DNA of 28,876 bases, taken from positions 1 through 28,876 of the forward strand of contig UQNV01000028.1 of the NCBI GenBank assembly GCA_900542505.1. The letters are read 5' to 3'. The translations under genes and the position numbers were made by a program. This document shows positions 7,904 to 16,734 of the stretch, piece after piece (within the stretch, counting starts at the first letter, position 1; every line of letters begins with the position of its first letter). The stretch comes from an uncultured Alistipes sp. (lineage in GTDB: Bacteria; Bacteroidota; Bacteroidia; Bacteroidales; Rikenellaceae). A model generated the notes under the pieces. That model worked only from the letters and a program-made list of their open reading frames with translations. It searched no databases and was not told where the DNA came from.

Positions 7904-9397
7904 ATGGAAATTCACCATATTTCGGCGGAGCACCTCTCGATTGGCCGCGTCCGCGAAATCCTCGACCGTCACATCCACCTCGCACTGAGCGACGATGCCA
8001 AACGCCGCATCGTCCGCTGCCGCGAATACCTCGACCGCAAGATGGAGAACCCCGAGCGGCCCATCTACGGCATCACGACCGGTTTCGGCTCGCTGTGCAA
8101 CATCTCGGTAGGGCACGACGACCTGGCCCAGCTGCAGAAAAACCTCATGATGTCGCACGCCTGCGGTACGGGCGAGCGTGTTCCGTCGGAGATTGTGCGG
8201 CTGATGCTGCTGCTCAAGGTGCAGTCGCTCTCCTATGGCCACTCGGGTGTCCAGCTGGCCACGGTCGAGCGGCTCATCGACTTCTTCAATGCCGACATCC
8301 TGCCGGTGGTCTATCAGCAGGGGTCACTCGGTGCATCGGGCGACCTGGCGCCGCTGGCCCACATGTCGCTTCCGCTTATCGGACTGGGCGAAGTGGAGTA
8401 TGAGGGGCGAGTGCGTCCGGCAGCCGAGGTGCTGGCCGAAAAGGGATGGGCTCCCATCGAGCTGCAGTCGAAGGAGGGCCTTGCGCTGCTCAACGGTACG
8501 CAGTTCATGAGCGCCTATGGCGTCTGGGCCGTGATGCAGGCGCAGCGTCTGAGCGCCTGGGCCGACTACATCGGGGCCATGTCGCTCGATGCCTTCGACG
8601 GCCGCATCGAGCCCTTCTGCGACGAGGTACACCTCGTGCGCGGCCACAAGGGGCAGCTCACCACGGCGCGTGCGTTCCGCCGCCTGCTCGAGGGCAGCGA
8701 ACTGCTGGCGCGTCCCAAGCAGCACGTCCAGGACCCCTATTCGTTCCGCTGCATCCCGCAGGTGCACGGCGCCTCGAAGGATACCATCGACTATGTCGAG
8801 GGGGTCATCACCACCGAAATCAACAGCACGACCGACAACCCGACGGTCTTCCCCGACGAGGATATGGTCGTCTCGGCGGGTAACTTCCACGGACAGCCCA
8901 TTGCGCTGGCCATGGATTTCCTGGCCATTGCCGTGGCCGAGCTGGGCAACATCTCCGAGCGGCGCATCTACAAGCTGATTTCGGGCCAGCGCGGCCTGCC
9001 CAACTTCCTGGTGGCCAAGCCGGGTCTGAACAGCGGCTTCATGATTCCGCAGTATACGGCCGCTTCGATTGTCAGCCAGTCGAAGGGGCTTTGCATGCCG
9101 GCATCGGTCGATTCGATACCCTCGTCGCAGGGACAGGAGGACCATGTGAGCATGGGGTCGAACGCCGCCACGAAACTCTACCGCGTGGTGAACAACACCG
9201 AGCGGGTGCTGGCCATCGAGCTCTTCAATGCCGCCCAGGCCCTCGAGTTCCGCCGTCCGGCCCGCTCGTCGGAGCATATCGAGCGCCTCTTCGCCGACTA
9301 TCGCCGCGAGGTGCCCTTCGTCGATGTCGACCGGGTGATGTATCCGCTCATCGACGCTTCGGTCCGCTTCCTGCGCACCGAACCCATCGGGGAGTAA
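7904..9397 (+). CDS. hutH: Histidine ammonia-lyase
   Basis: This is a 497-residue cytoplasmic lyase that removes ammonia from L-histidine to give trans-urocanate, the first step of the pathway. Ala144-Ser145-Gly146 in GSLGASGDLAPLAH forms the MIO electrophile. YGITTGFGSL (55-64), STTDNPTVF, GNFHGQP and the SSQGQEDHVSMG segment are further aromatic-ammonia-lyase signatures. Length matches the usual 500-510. I chose ATG 7904 because MEIHHISAEHL aligns with the start expected for the family. The in-frame ATG 7877 would add nine residues (MNLQNEHTT) and is a real alternative. It is third in the operon, 98 bases after hutU and 21 bases before hutI. Confidence 0.95.
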   Translation: MEIHHISAEHLSIGRVREILDRHIHLALSDDAKRRIVRCREYLDRKMENPERPIYGITTGFGSLCNISVGHDDLAQLQKNLMMSHACGTGERVPSEIVRLMLLLKVQSLSYGHSGVQLATVERLIDFFNADILPVVYQQGSLGASGDLAPLAHMSLPLIGLGEVEYEGRVRPAAEVLAEKGWAPIELQSKEGLALLNGTQFMSAYGVWAVMQAQRLSAWADYIGAMSLDAFDGRIEPFCDEVHLVRGHKGQLTTARAFRRLLEGSELLARPKQHVQDPYSFRCIPQVHGASKDTIDYVEGVITTEINSTTDNPTVFPDEDMVVSAGNFHGQPIALAMDFLAIAVAELGNISERRIYKLISGQRGLPNFLVAKPGLNSGFMIPQYTAASIVSQSKGLCMPASVDSIPSSQGQEDHVSMGSNAATKLYRVVNNTERVLAIELFNAAQALEFRRPARSSEHIERLFADYRREVPFVDVDRVMYPLIDASVRFLRTEPIGE

Positions 9398-9407
9398 CAC
9401 ACAAATA

Positions 9408-9414
9408 CGGAGGA
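9408..9414 (+). promoter_or_regulatory. Shine-Dalgarno-like site of hutI
   Basis: CGGAGGA lies 4 bases before ATG 9419. A purine-rich site this close to consensus is uncommon in Bacteroidetes, whose leaders are usually A-rich and lack one. It supports ATG 9419 as the start. Confidence 0.5.
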
Positions 9415-9418
9415 CGTC

Positions 9419-10657
9419 ATGAGCCTGTTAATCAAGAATATCGGCACGATTGTCGGAATTCAGCCCGAGGGCATCGAACGTCTGTGCGGTGAGCAGATGG
9501 GGCGTTTGGAGACGCTCGATGCCGCCTGGCTGCTGGCCGAAGAGGGGCGAATCGCCTCCTTCGGCCGGATGGCCGATGGCTGTCCCGCCGCCGGGCAGGA
9601 GGTGGATGCCCGGGGCGGGATGCTCTTCCCCTCGTTCTGCGACTCGCATACCCATCTGGTCTATGCCGGAAGCCGCGAGCAGGAGTTTCTCGACAAAATC
9701 AACGGCCTGAGTTACGAGGAGATTGCCCGCCGCGGAGGCGGCATTCTCAACTCCGCCGACCGGCTCCACGACACGTCGGAAGAGGAGCTCTACCGGCAGG
9801 CGATGGAGCGCATCCGCGAAATCATCCGCATGGGTACGGGTGCCGTGGAAATCAAGAGCGGCTACGGCCTCACGACCGAGGACGAGCTGAAGATGCTGCG
9901 TGTCATCCGCCGTATCCGCCAGACGGCGCCGCTCGAGGTCCGCGCCACCTTCCTCGGTGCGCATGCCGTAGGACGTGCCTATGTCGGGCGGCAGTCCGAA
10001 TACGTCGACATGCTCTGCCGGGAGATGCTTCCGGCCGTCGCCCGCGAGGGCCTGGCCGAGTACATCGATGTCTTCTGCGACGAAGGCTTCTTCACGGTCG
10101 AGGAGACCGCCCGCATACTCGAGGCCGGTGCCCGCTACGGGCTTGTACCGAAGATTCATGCCAACGAGCTGGCCGTGTCGGGCGGTGTGCAGGTGGGCGT
10201 TGCCCACGGCGCCCTCTCGGTCGACCACCTCGAACGGATGGGCGAGGCCGAAATCGAGGCGCTGCGCGGCAGCCGGACGATGCCGACCATGCTGCCCGGT
10301 GCCGCCTTCTTCCTCGGGATGAGCTACCCGCCCGCCCGTGAGATGCTCCGCGCCGGACTGGGTGTCGCACTGGCTTCGGACTACAATCCGGGGTCTACGC
10401 CCTCGGGCAACATGAAGATGGTCCTCTCGCTGGCCACCATCCGCATGAAGATGACGCCTGCCGAGGCCATCAACGCGGCGACGCTCAACGGCGCCTATGC
10501 CATGGGGCTGAGCCGCGAGGTGGGCTCCATCACCGTCGGCAAGCTGGCCAACTTCTTCCTTACGCCCGCCATGCCTTCGGTCGCCTTCTTCCCCTATGCC
10601 TACACCACGCCGCTCGTCAGCCGTGTCTTCCTGCGCGGTGAGGAGTTTACGGCGTAG
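9419..10657 (+). CDS. hutI: Imidazolonepropionase
   Basis: This 412-residue amidohydrolase-fold enzyme opens the imidazolone ring to yield N-formimino-L-glutamate, the substrate of FtcD. Metal-binding His77 and His79 lie in FCDSHTHLVYAG; KSGYGLTTEDELK, the HANE motif with His247, VDHLE and ASDYNPGS supply the rest of the expected active site. The beta-sandwich halves at residues 1-65 and about 370-412 frame the barrel, and length is typical. It begins 21 bases after hutH, with a recognisable ribosome-binding site. No hutG or hutF is present, so the pathway here must end through FtcD. The next gene, msrBA, begins 24 bases on without an intervening terminator. Confidence 0.95.
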   Translation: MSLLIKNIGTIVGIQPEGIERLCGEQMGRLETLDAAWLLAEEGRIASFGRMADGCPAAGQEVDARGGMLFPSFCDSHTHLVYAGSREQEFLDKINGLSYEEIARRGGGILNSADRLHDTSEEELYRQAMERIREIIRMGTGAVEIKSGYGLTTEDELKMLRVIRRIRQTAPLEVRATFLGAHAVGRAYVGRQSEYVDMLCREMLPAVAREGLAEYIDVFCDEGFFTVEETARILEAGARYGLVPKIHANELAVSGGVQVGVAHGALSVDHLERMGEAEIEALRGSRTMPTMLPGAAFFLGMSYPPAREMLRAGLGVALASDYNPGSTPSGNMKMVLSLATIRMKMTPAEAINAATLNGAYAMGLSREVGSITVGKLANFFLTPAMPSVAFFPYAYTTPLVSRVFLRGEEFTA

Positions 10658-10672
10658 TTTTTGCATCCGAGC

Positions 10673-10678
10673 AAGGAG
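10673..10678 (+). promoter_or_regulatory. Shine-Dalgarno-like site of msrBA
   Basis: AAGGAG lies 3 bases before ATG 10682. It favours this start over the in-frame TTG at 10661 and places the signal peptide at the very N-terminus. Confidence 0.5.
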
Positions 10679-10681
10679 ACC

Positions 10682-11590
10682 ATGATACGCATTGCAACAC
10701 TTGTCTGTTTGTTGTTCGCCGCCATGAACGCAACCGCACAAAAGCCCGCACCGCTAACCCCCGAGGAGCGGCGGGTCATCATCGAGAAGGGAACCGAAGC
10801 TCCCTTTTCGGGCCGTTACTACGATTTCGACGAGGAGGGCACCTACCGCTGCCGTCAGTGCGGCGCCGCGCTCTATCGTTCGGAGGACAAGTTCGACGCC
10901 GGCTGCGGCTGGCCCAGCTTCGACGACGAGCTGCCCGGGGCCATCCGCCGCCAACGCGATGCCGACGGGCGGAGGACCGAAATCCTCTGCGCCTGCTGCG
11001 GAGCTCACCTCGGGCATGTATTTGCCGGTGAGGGGCTTACGCCCAAGAACCTGAGGCATTGCGTCAACTCCATATCGCTCACCTTCGAACCGAAGGCCGC
11101 CGAGCAACGCGTCGAGACGGCCATCTTTGCCGGAGGCTGCTTCTGGGGCGTGGAGTACATGTTCTCGCGCGTGCCGGGCGTACGCTCCGTCGAGGCGGGC
11201 TATACGGGAGGCCACACCGAAAACCCCACTTACGAGCAGGTCTGCAGCCACACGACGGGCCATGCCGAAGCGGTCCGCATCCTTTTTGACCCGGACCAGG
11301 TGAGCTTCGAGACGCTGGCACGGCTTTTCTTCGAAATCCACGACCCGACGCAGGCCGACGGCCAGGGTCCCGACATCGGCGACCAGTACCGGTCGGAACT
11401 CTTCTATACGACGCCCGAACAGCGCAAAGTGGGCGAGCGACTCATCGGCGAGTTGCGCTCGAAGGGATACGATGTGGTGACGCGCATCACCCCTGCATCG
11501 CGCTTCTGGCCGGCCGAGGGCTACCACCAGAACTACTACGAGCGCAAGGGGCAGCAGCCCTATTGCCACAGCCGTGTACGGCGCTTCTGA
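10682..11590 (+). CDS. msrBA: Secreted bifunctional peptide-methionine sulfoxide reductase, MsrB-MsrA order
   Basis: This 302-residue protein begins with a signal peptide (MIRIATLVCLLFAAMNATAQ, likely cleaved near residue 19-20), so it should act in the periplasm. The MsrB domain comes first (about 25-140): zinc cysteines Cys57, Cys60, Cys103, Cys106, the CGWPSF motif and catalytic Cys127 in LRHCVNS, reducing methionine-R-sulfoxide. The MsrA domain follows (about 145-295) with GGCFWG and catalytic Cys153, plus the GYTGGHTENPTYEQVC, GHAEAV and GDQYRS segments, reducing the S-epimer. The order is the reverse of the MsrA-MsrB fusions such as Neisseria PilB. No thioredoxin-like domain is fused, so a separate periplasmic reductant is needed. 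It lies 24 bases after hutI and is closed by the terminator at 11650, so it is probably the last gene of the hut transcript. Confidence 0.94.
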   Translation: MIRIATLVCLLFAAMNATAQKPAPLTPEERRVIIEKGTEAPFSGRYYDFDEEGTYRCRQCGAALYRSEDKFDAGCGWPSFDDELPGAIRRQRDADGRRTEILCACCGAHLGHVFAGEGLTPKNLRHCVNSISLTFEPKAAEQRVETAIFAGGCFWGVEYMFSRVPGVRSVEAGYTGGHTENPTYEQVCSHTTGHAEAVRILFDPDQVSFETLARLFFEIHDPTQADGQGPDIGDQYRSELFYTTPEQRKVGERLIGELRSKGYDVVTRITPASRFWPAEGYHQNYYERKGQQPYCHSRVRRF

Positions 11591-11649
11591 GACGCCGTCT
11601 GTAGGGCCGTAGGGTAGTGACCTCGCCCGTGCGCCACGCATCGGAACAA

Positions 11650-11688
11650 AAGGAAAAAGGTCCCGCTTCGAGCGGGACCTTTTTCCTT
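11650..11688. terminator. Bidirectional terminator between msrBA and mutS
   Basis: An 18-bp perfect inverted repeat pairs 11650-11667 with 11671-11688 around the loop TCG. Its outer part is A-rich on one side and T-rich on the other, so both strands give a GC stem followed by a U-run. It serves the converging msrBA (+) and mutS (-) transcripts. Confidence 0.9.
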
Positions 11689-11733
11689 GCATGCGGAGGA
11701 TGCTGCCGTGCGGCAACAGCCCGAATGCCGGCG

Positions 11734-14427
11734 TCAGATGCCGGTTATCTTCTTGATTTCGTTGAGCTTGTTCAGCGCTTCGATGGGCGTCAGCGAATTG
11801 ATGTCCAACCCCTTGATTTGGTCGCGAATCTGCACCAGCACGGGGTCGTCGAGCTGGAACATCGAGAGCTGCATGTTTTGCGGTACGCCGCTCTCGGCCG
11901 CCTCGCGCACGGTCTGGGCCGAAGGCTTGCGACCGCGCTCCTTGAGGCTGCGGCTGGGAACAATCTCGTTGTTGCCGTAGACCAGCTCGAGGTTGCGCAG
12001 AATCTCCTCGGCGCGGGCCACGACCGAAAGGGGCATGCCCGCCATGCGGGCCACATGGATACCGAACGAGTGCTCGGTGCCGCCCCGTTCGAGCTTGCGC
12101 AGGAAGACAATCGTATTGCCCATCTCCTTGACCGACACGTGATAGTTCTTCACCCGCGGGCACATCTGCTCCATCTCGTTGAGCTCGTGGTAGTGGGTGG
12201 CGAAGAGCGTCTTGGCACGGGCCGTGGGGTGGTTGTGGAGGTATTCGACCATGGCCCATGCAATCGAAATGCCGTCGTAGGTGCTCGTGCCGCGGCCGAT
12301 TTCGTCGAGCAGTACCAGGCTGCGGTCTGAGATGTTGTTCAGGATGCTGGCCGATTCGAGCATCTCGACCATGAAGGTCGATTCGCCCTGCGAGATGTTG
12401 TCCGAAGCGCCGACGCGCGTGAAAATCTTGTCGACGATACCAATATGTGCCGACTTGGCCGGGACGAACGAACCCATCTGCGCCATCAGCACGATGAGCG
12501 CCGTCTGACGCAGCAACGCCGACTTACCCGACATGTTGGGACCCGTAATCATCATGATTTGCTGCTCCTTGTCGTCGAGCCGCACGTCGTTGGGCACATA
12601 CTCCTCGCCGACGGGCATCAGCGTCTCGATAACCGGGTGACGCCCCTGACGGATATCGATACGGCGCCCTTCGTCGAGCACCGGCCGCACGTAGTGCCGC
12701 TCGCGGGCGATGCGCGCGAAGGACTGCAGGCAGTCGATGCCGGCAATGGTCGAGGCGTCGCGCTGCAGCTGGAGCAGCGAGCGGCCCACAAAGGCGATGA
12801 TGTCGGCATAGATGCGCTGCTCGATGACGAGCATGCGCTCCTCGGCGCCGAGAATCTTCTCCTCGTACTCCTTCAGCTCCTCGGTGATGTAGCGTTCGGC
12901 GCTGGTGAGCGTCTGTTTGCGAATCCACGTCGCGGGGACCTTGTCCTTGTAGGTGTTGCGCACCTCGATATAGTAGCCGAAGACGTTGTTGTAGCTGATT
13001 TTGAGTGACGGAATGCCCGTAGCCTCGCTCTCGCGCTGCTGGATGCGGTTCAGGTAGTCCTTGCCGTGGAGCGCGATGCGGCGCAGGTCGTCCAGCTCGG
13101 CGTCGACGCCGTCGGCAATGACGCCGCCCTTCTGAATCTGGTTGTTCTGCGGGTCGGGGTAGATGTCCCGCGCAAGGCGGTCGCGAACCTCCGTCAGCGG
13201 GTCGAGCTGCTCGGCCAGCGCATGAAGCCGGTCGGCATCGGTCGACTGCAGCAGCGCCTTGAGCGTATCGACCGCCGTGAGCGAATTCTTGAGCTGCACC
13301 AGCTCGCGGGGCGTGATGCGCGCGGCGGCGATGCGCGACCCGATGCGCTCGAGGTCGCCAACGGCCTCCAGCTGCTCGCGCAGCGCCTCGGCGAAATCAT
13401 CCTCGCGCGTAAGCAGCTCCACCACGTCGAGCCGCTCGTTGATGCGCACGGGGTCCTTGATGGGCATGGCCACCCAGCGTTTGAGCATGCGGCCGCCCAT
13501 GGGTGTGAGCGTACGGTCGATGACATCGGCAAAACCGTTCCGCTTCTCGGCAGCCCCGTTCGTCGAGAAGAGCTCCAGGTTCCGGATGGTGAACTTGTCA
13601 ATCCAGACGTAGTCATTCTGGTCGATGCGGGCGATGGAGGTGATGTGGCCGATGTTCTTGTGTTCGGTGAATTCGAGGTAGTGGAGGATGGCTCCAGCCG
13701 CCGAAATGCCGCTGGTGAAGTGCTCCACACCGAATCCCTTGAGCGACTGCGTGCCGAACTGCCGGCAGAGCTTTTCGCGGTTCACCTCCTCCGAAAAGAC
13801 CCACTCGTCGAGTTTGTAAGTGTAGTACTTCGACCCGAAGGAGTGCACGAAGCGGTCGTCGCAACCGCGCTGATAGATAATCTCTTTCGGCGACAGATTC
13901 GACAGCAGCTTGTCCACGTAGGCATCGCTGCCCTCCGAGACGTAGAACTCTCCGGTCGAGATGTCGAGAAAGGCGACGCCGGTCGACTGCCGCCCGAAAT
14001 AGATGGAGGCCAGATAGATGTTTTCCTTGTTCGAGAGGATGTTCTCTTCGAGCACGACGCCGGGGGTCACCAGCTCGATGACGCCGCGTTTGACCAGTCC
14101 CTTGACCAGTTTGGGGTCTTCGAGTTGTTCGCAGATGGCGACGCGCTCGCCCGCCCGCACGAGCTTGGGCAGGTAGGTGTCGACGGCGTGGTAGGGGAAG
14201 CCGGCCAGCTCGACGAACGACGCCGCGCCGTTGGCCCGCCGGGTGAGGGTGATGCCCAGAATGCCGCTGGCGAGGATGGCATCCTCGCCGAAGGTCTCAT
14301 AGAAGTCTCCGACGCGGAACAGCAGAATTGCATCGGGATGCACCGCCTTGATGGAGTAGTATTGCTTCATCAGCGGAGTTTCGACATATTGCTTGTTGTC
14401 GGCCTTCGTTTTTTCGCTCTTTGCCAC
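11734..14427 (-). CDS. mutS: DNA mismatch repair ATPase MutS
   Basis: This is a 897-residue protein from the GTG at 14427. The mismatch-binding domain has the Phe-x-Glu signature FYE at 42-44 within [12 protein letters not shown]. The core and clamp domains follow, then the ATPase with Walker A GPNMSGKS (629-636), Walker [11 protein letters not shown] and [11 protein letters not shown], and a C-terminal tail. It recognises base-base mismatches and small loops and starts repair with MutL; length is normal (850-900). The frame is open to 14484, but those bases form the promoter (TTTG 14485-14482, TATCTTTG 14462-14455), so upstream codons cannot be translated. The likely start is GTG 14427, or TTG 14442 for five more residues; no ATG is available before residue 20. 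It shares strand with the glycosylase and helicase but has its own promoter. Confidence 0.94.
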   Translation of the reverse strand: MAKSEKTKADNKQYVETPLMKQYYSIKAVHPDAILLFRVGDFYETFGEDAILASGILGITLTRRANGAASFVELAGFPYHAVDTYLPKLVRAGERVAICEQLEDPKLVKGLVKRGVIELVTPGVVLEENILSNKENIYLASIYFGRQSTGVAFLDISTGEFYVSEGSDAYVDKLLSNLSPKEIIYQRGCDDRFVHSFGSKYYTYKLDEWVFSEEVNREKLCRQFGTQSLKGFGVEHFTSGISAAGAILHYLEFTEHKNIGHITSIARIDQNDYVWIDKFTIRNLELFSTNGAAEKRNGFADVIDRTLTPMGGRMLKRWVAMPIKDPVRINERLDVVELLTREDDFAEALREQLEAVGDLERIGSRIAAARITPRELVQLKNSLTAVDTLKALLQSTDADRLHALAEQLDPLTEVRDRLARDIYPDPQNNQIQKGGVIADGVDAELDDLRRIALHGKDYLNRIQQRESEATGIPSLKISYNNVFGYYIEVRNTYKDKVPATWIRKQTLTSAERYITEELKEYEEKILGAEERMLVIEQRIYADIIAFVGRSLLQLQRDASTIAGIDCLQSFARIARERHYVRPVLDEGRRIDIRQGRHPVIETLMPVGEEYVPNDVRLDDKEQQIMMITGPNMSGKSALLRQTALIVLMAQMGSFVPAKSAHIGIVDKIFTRVGASDNISQGESTFMVEMLESASILNNISDRSLVLLDEIGRGTSTYDGISIAWAMVEYLHNHPTARAKTLFATHYHELNEMEQMCPRVKNYHVSVKEMGNTIVFLRKLERGGTEHSFGIHVARMAGMPLSVVARAEEILRNLELVYGNNEIVPSRSLKERGRKPSAQTVREAAESGVPQNMQLSMFQLDDPVLVQIRDQIKGLDINSLTPIEALNKLNEIKKITGI

Positions 14428-14454
14428 AGTCTTTTTCTTCAAAAAATCATCATA

Positions 14455-14485
14455 CAAAGATAGCGGATTTTGTCGGCCGGTCAAA
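14455..14485 (-). promoter_or_regulatory. Promoter of mutS, overlapping its open frame
   Basis: On the minus strand TTTG (14485-14482) and TATCTTTG (14462-14455) are separated by exactly 19 bases, an excellent match to the Bacteroidetes consensus. The predicted start is near 14448, leaving about 20 bases to GTG 14427 or 5 bases to TTG 14442. This rules out the upstream TTG 14484 as start. Confidence 0.8.
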
Positions 14486-14618
14486 ATGCCCCGCCGAAAA
14501 ATTGCACGAAAAGCCGCCGTCGCAGCGTGTTCTGCGGCACGGGGGCGCCATGCCCGGTGGAGAAGGTGCCGAACCAGCGGTTCAGATGAACCGGTAAAAA
14601 TGGTTGGCTGTGAATACT

Positions 14619-15239
14619 CTATTGGAATACTTCATCGAACATGCGGGCGTAACAGGCTGCCTTCCACTCCAGCGGGCGAGGGTAGGCCCGCGACGAGGAG
14701 GGCATGCGCCACAGCCGCAGCTGGCGTCCGTCGAGCGTGAAGGGCTGCGAGCCGCCCACCTTGGGGGCCGCGGCGACGCCGAGCTTCCGGCAGAGTGTTT
14801 CGGCTGCCTTCTGACCGGTGGTTACGATGGCACGGCATTGAGGCAACTGCCGGAGCATGGCGGCAACATCGGTCTCACGCACCACTTGAAGAAAATTATC
14901 CGAAGCGTTGCCTTTCAGGCGAATCACCTCGCAGGCCGTGTCGTAGAGCGCTACGCCTTTCCGGCGCAGGAACTCCTCGAGCCGTTCGCGGTCGAAGGCC
15001 TTGCCGTCGGGCGTCAGGAAGTGGTTGCGCTCCCCGAAAAAGAGATAGCCGAAGATGCGCCACATGTCGTTCTGGAGGTTGGGGTAGAAGAACTCCATCG
15101 ACCACCGCCGGCGAGGCGGCGGGAAGCTCCCCAACATCAGCAGGCGGGCGTTTTCGGGCAGAAACGGTTCGAGCGGATGGCGCTCGACGACCGAGGCGGA
15201 TGCCTGTTCTTCCGATTGAGATATTATCGTCTTTCTCAT
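14619..15239 (-). CDS. Uracil-DNA glycosylase superfamily protein
   Basis: This 206-residue protein has the motifs of the uracil/mismatch DNA glycosylase fold. [10 protein letters not shown] (33-42) corresponds to the active-site GxxPG-like loop, [13 protein letters not shown] (51-63) resembles the conserved HPxNxFW region of the Mug/hypoxanthine-glycosylase branch, and [15 protein letters not shown] (179-193) corresponds to the minor-groove PSxS motif. It probably removes a deaminated base from DNA, but whether uracil, hypoxanthine or a mismatched thymine cannot be read from sequence. There is no Fe-S cysteine set, so it is not a family 4/5 enzyme. It starts 37 bases downstream of the RecD-like gene on the same strand, which suggests one transcript. 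Start ATG 15239. Confidence 0.8.
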   Translation of the reverse strand: MRKTIISQSEEQASASVVERHPLEPFLPENARLLMLGSFPPPRRRWSMEFFYPNLQNDMWRIFGYLFFGERNHFLTPDGKAFDRERLEEFLRRKGVALYDTACEVIRLKGNASDNFLQVVRETDVAAMLRQLPQCRAIVTTGQKAAETLCRKLGVAAAPKVGGSQPFTLDGRQLRLWRMPSSSRAYPRPLEWKAACYARMFDEVFQ

Positions 15240-15276
15240 TGTTTGTCAGATTGCTGCTCTCGATGGCGCGACGACG

Positions 15277-16692
15277 CTACTCGAAAAAACGCTCGTCGAA
15301 GTTGACCAGATAGAGCCGTTCGGTCGCACGCGTGAGGGCCGTGTAGAGCCAGCGCAGCATGTCGCGCGTCATCGGTTCGTCGCCGAAGATGCAGCGGTCG
15401 ACGAAAACCGCCTTCCACTGTCCGCCTTGAGCCTTGTGGCAGGTAACCGCATATGCGAACTTGACCTGCAGCGCGTTGAAGTGGGGATTTTCGCGGATTT
15501 CCTTGAAGCGTTTCAGTTTGCTGCGTATGTCGAGGTAATCCTTCTCGACCTCGTAGAAGAGCCGCGTGCTCTCCTCGCGCGTCAGCGACGGAGACTCCGA
15601 CGAGAGGGTATCGAGCAGCACCTTGCAGGTGAGCTCCGTGTCGTCGTAGTCGCCGAACGAGAGGGTCGCCTCGGCAAAGTGGAATCCGTAGAGCTCCTCG
15701 AAGCGCCGCAGCCGCTTCAGGCAGGCGATGTCGCCGTTGGCGATGAAGCTCATGGGGCACTCCTTGTCGTGTTCGGTGAAGTAGTAGTTGTTCTTGACCA
15801 CCATCAGCATGTCGCCGCTCTCGATTTCCTCCTCGGCATAGAGCACGTTGTAGCGGATACCTTTGTTATAACGGTTTGCGCGCTTGTTCGAACGGGTGAT
15901 GACGATGCACTCGTCGCGGCCGTAACGCGCATAGCAGTCCTGCAGCGTCTCGAGGAAATCGCCGCCCTCGAGGGCCTCGATGTCGGGAAAATCCATCTCG
16001 AAGCGCGGAATCTCGTAGATGCCCTGCTCGAGCATGCAGCGCACGAGCGTCGCGTTGAAGAGGATGCCCGACTGCGCCTCCTGGCGGACCACCTCGTCCA
16101 TCGTGCCGTAGACCACCTCGCCGTAGGAGGACATTGACTCAGGGTCGAGTGCCGGACTGAAGTCGCATCCCACGGGCGGCAGCTGCGCGTTGTCGCCCAC
16201 CAGAATGAGCCGGCATCCGCGTCCGCTGCGCACATAGTCTACCAGGTCCCGGAGCAGCGACCCGCTGCCGAACAGCGCGTCGCCGGCGGGCGTGTCGGCA
16301 AGCATCGAGGCCTCGTCGACGATGAATACGGCCCCTTTTTCGGGATTGGGATTGAGCGAGAATTTCGATTCGTAGTCGGCATTGGTCCGCTGCCGGTAGA
16401 TGCGCTTGTGGATGGTGAGCGCCTTTTCGCGGGTGTATTGCGCAAGCACCTTTGCGGCACGCCCCGTAGGGGCCAGCAGCACGGATTTTACCCCCATGTC
16501 GCGGAGTGCTCCGACAAGTGCCGAAATGAGCGTCGTTTTGCCGGTTCCAGCATATCCGTTGAGCACGAAAATCTTCGAAAAATCGTCATCCGCAAGATAA
16601 TCGGATAACTTTTCTATGATTTTTTTTTGCCCAGAAGTTGCGTCAAAACAAATTTTGGCGTAAATTTGGGTCGCAATACGTGTATTAAGCAT
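15277..16692 (-). CDS. RecD-like ATP-dependent DNA helicase (SF1B)
   Basis: This 471-residue helicase has Walker A GYAGTGKTT (46-54), the LAPTGRAAKVL motif Ia, Walker B VFIVDEASML, motif III LVGDNAQLPPVG, VTCHKAQGGQW and the final YTALTRATERLYLV. This is the complete core of the RecD/Dda branch of superfamily 1. It lacks the long N-terminal extension of RecD2 (about 700 or more residues) and no recB or recC lies nearby, so it probably acts alone; many Bacteroidetes carry such a short helicase. It should move 5' to 3' on single-stranded DNA. It starts at ATG 16692, only 42 bases from the divergent membrane-protein gene at 16735. The glycosylase gene follows 37 bases downstream. Confidence 0.88.
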   Translation of the reverse strand: MLNTRIATQIYAKICFDATSGQKKIIEKLSDYLADDDFSKIFVLNGYAGTGKTTLISALVGALRDMGVKSVLLAPTGRAAKVLAQYTREKALTIHKRIYRQRTNADYESKFSLNPNPEKGAVFIVDEASMLADTPAGDALFGSGSLLRDLVDYVRSGRGCRLILVGDNAQLPPVGCDFSPALDPESMSSYGEVVYGTMDEVVRQEAQSGILFNATLVRCMLEQGIYEIPRFEMDFPDIEALEGGDFLETLQDCYARYGRDECIVITRSNKRANRYNKGIRYNVLYAEEEIESGDMLMVVKNNYYFTEHDKECPMSFIANGDIACLKRLRRFEELYGFHFAEATLSFGDYDDTELTCKVLLDTLSSESPSLTREESTRLFYEVEKDYLDIRSKLKRFKEIRENPHFNALQVKFAYAVTCHKAQGGQWKAVFVDRCIFGDEPMTRDMLRWLYTALTRATERLYLVNFDERFFE

Positions 16693-16710
16693 TTACCGGC
16701 ATATTTGCGA

Positions 16711-16718
16711 CAAACTTA
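16711..16718 (-). promoter_or_regulatory. Probable -7 box of the RecD-like gene in a 42-base divergent gap
   Basis: TAAGTTTG on the minus strand fits TAnnTTTG. Initiation would fall near 16704, about 12 bases before ATG 16692. No good -33 box is present. For the opposite strand the nearest match is CATATTTG (16700-16707), one mismatch. The two promoters would overlap almost completely. Confidence 0.4.
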
Positions 16719-16734
16719 ATAACAAATATTTAAA

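Noticed and set aside
4065..7985. A 1306-codon open frame on the minus strand opposite ftcD and hutU
   Set aside because: It is antisense to two certain genes, its protein is dominated by His, Arg, Gly and Val as expected from GC-rich third positions, and it matches nothing I know.
14578..14593. Inverted repeat CGGTTCA-GA-TGAACCG after the glycosylase gene, considered as its terminator
   Set aside because: The stem lacks a T-run on the minus strand and the loop would be too tight without opening base pairs.
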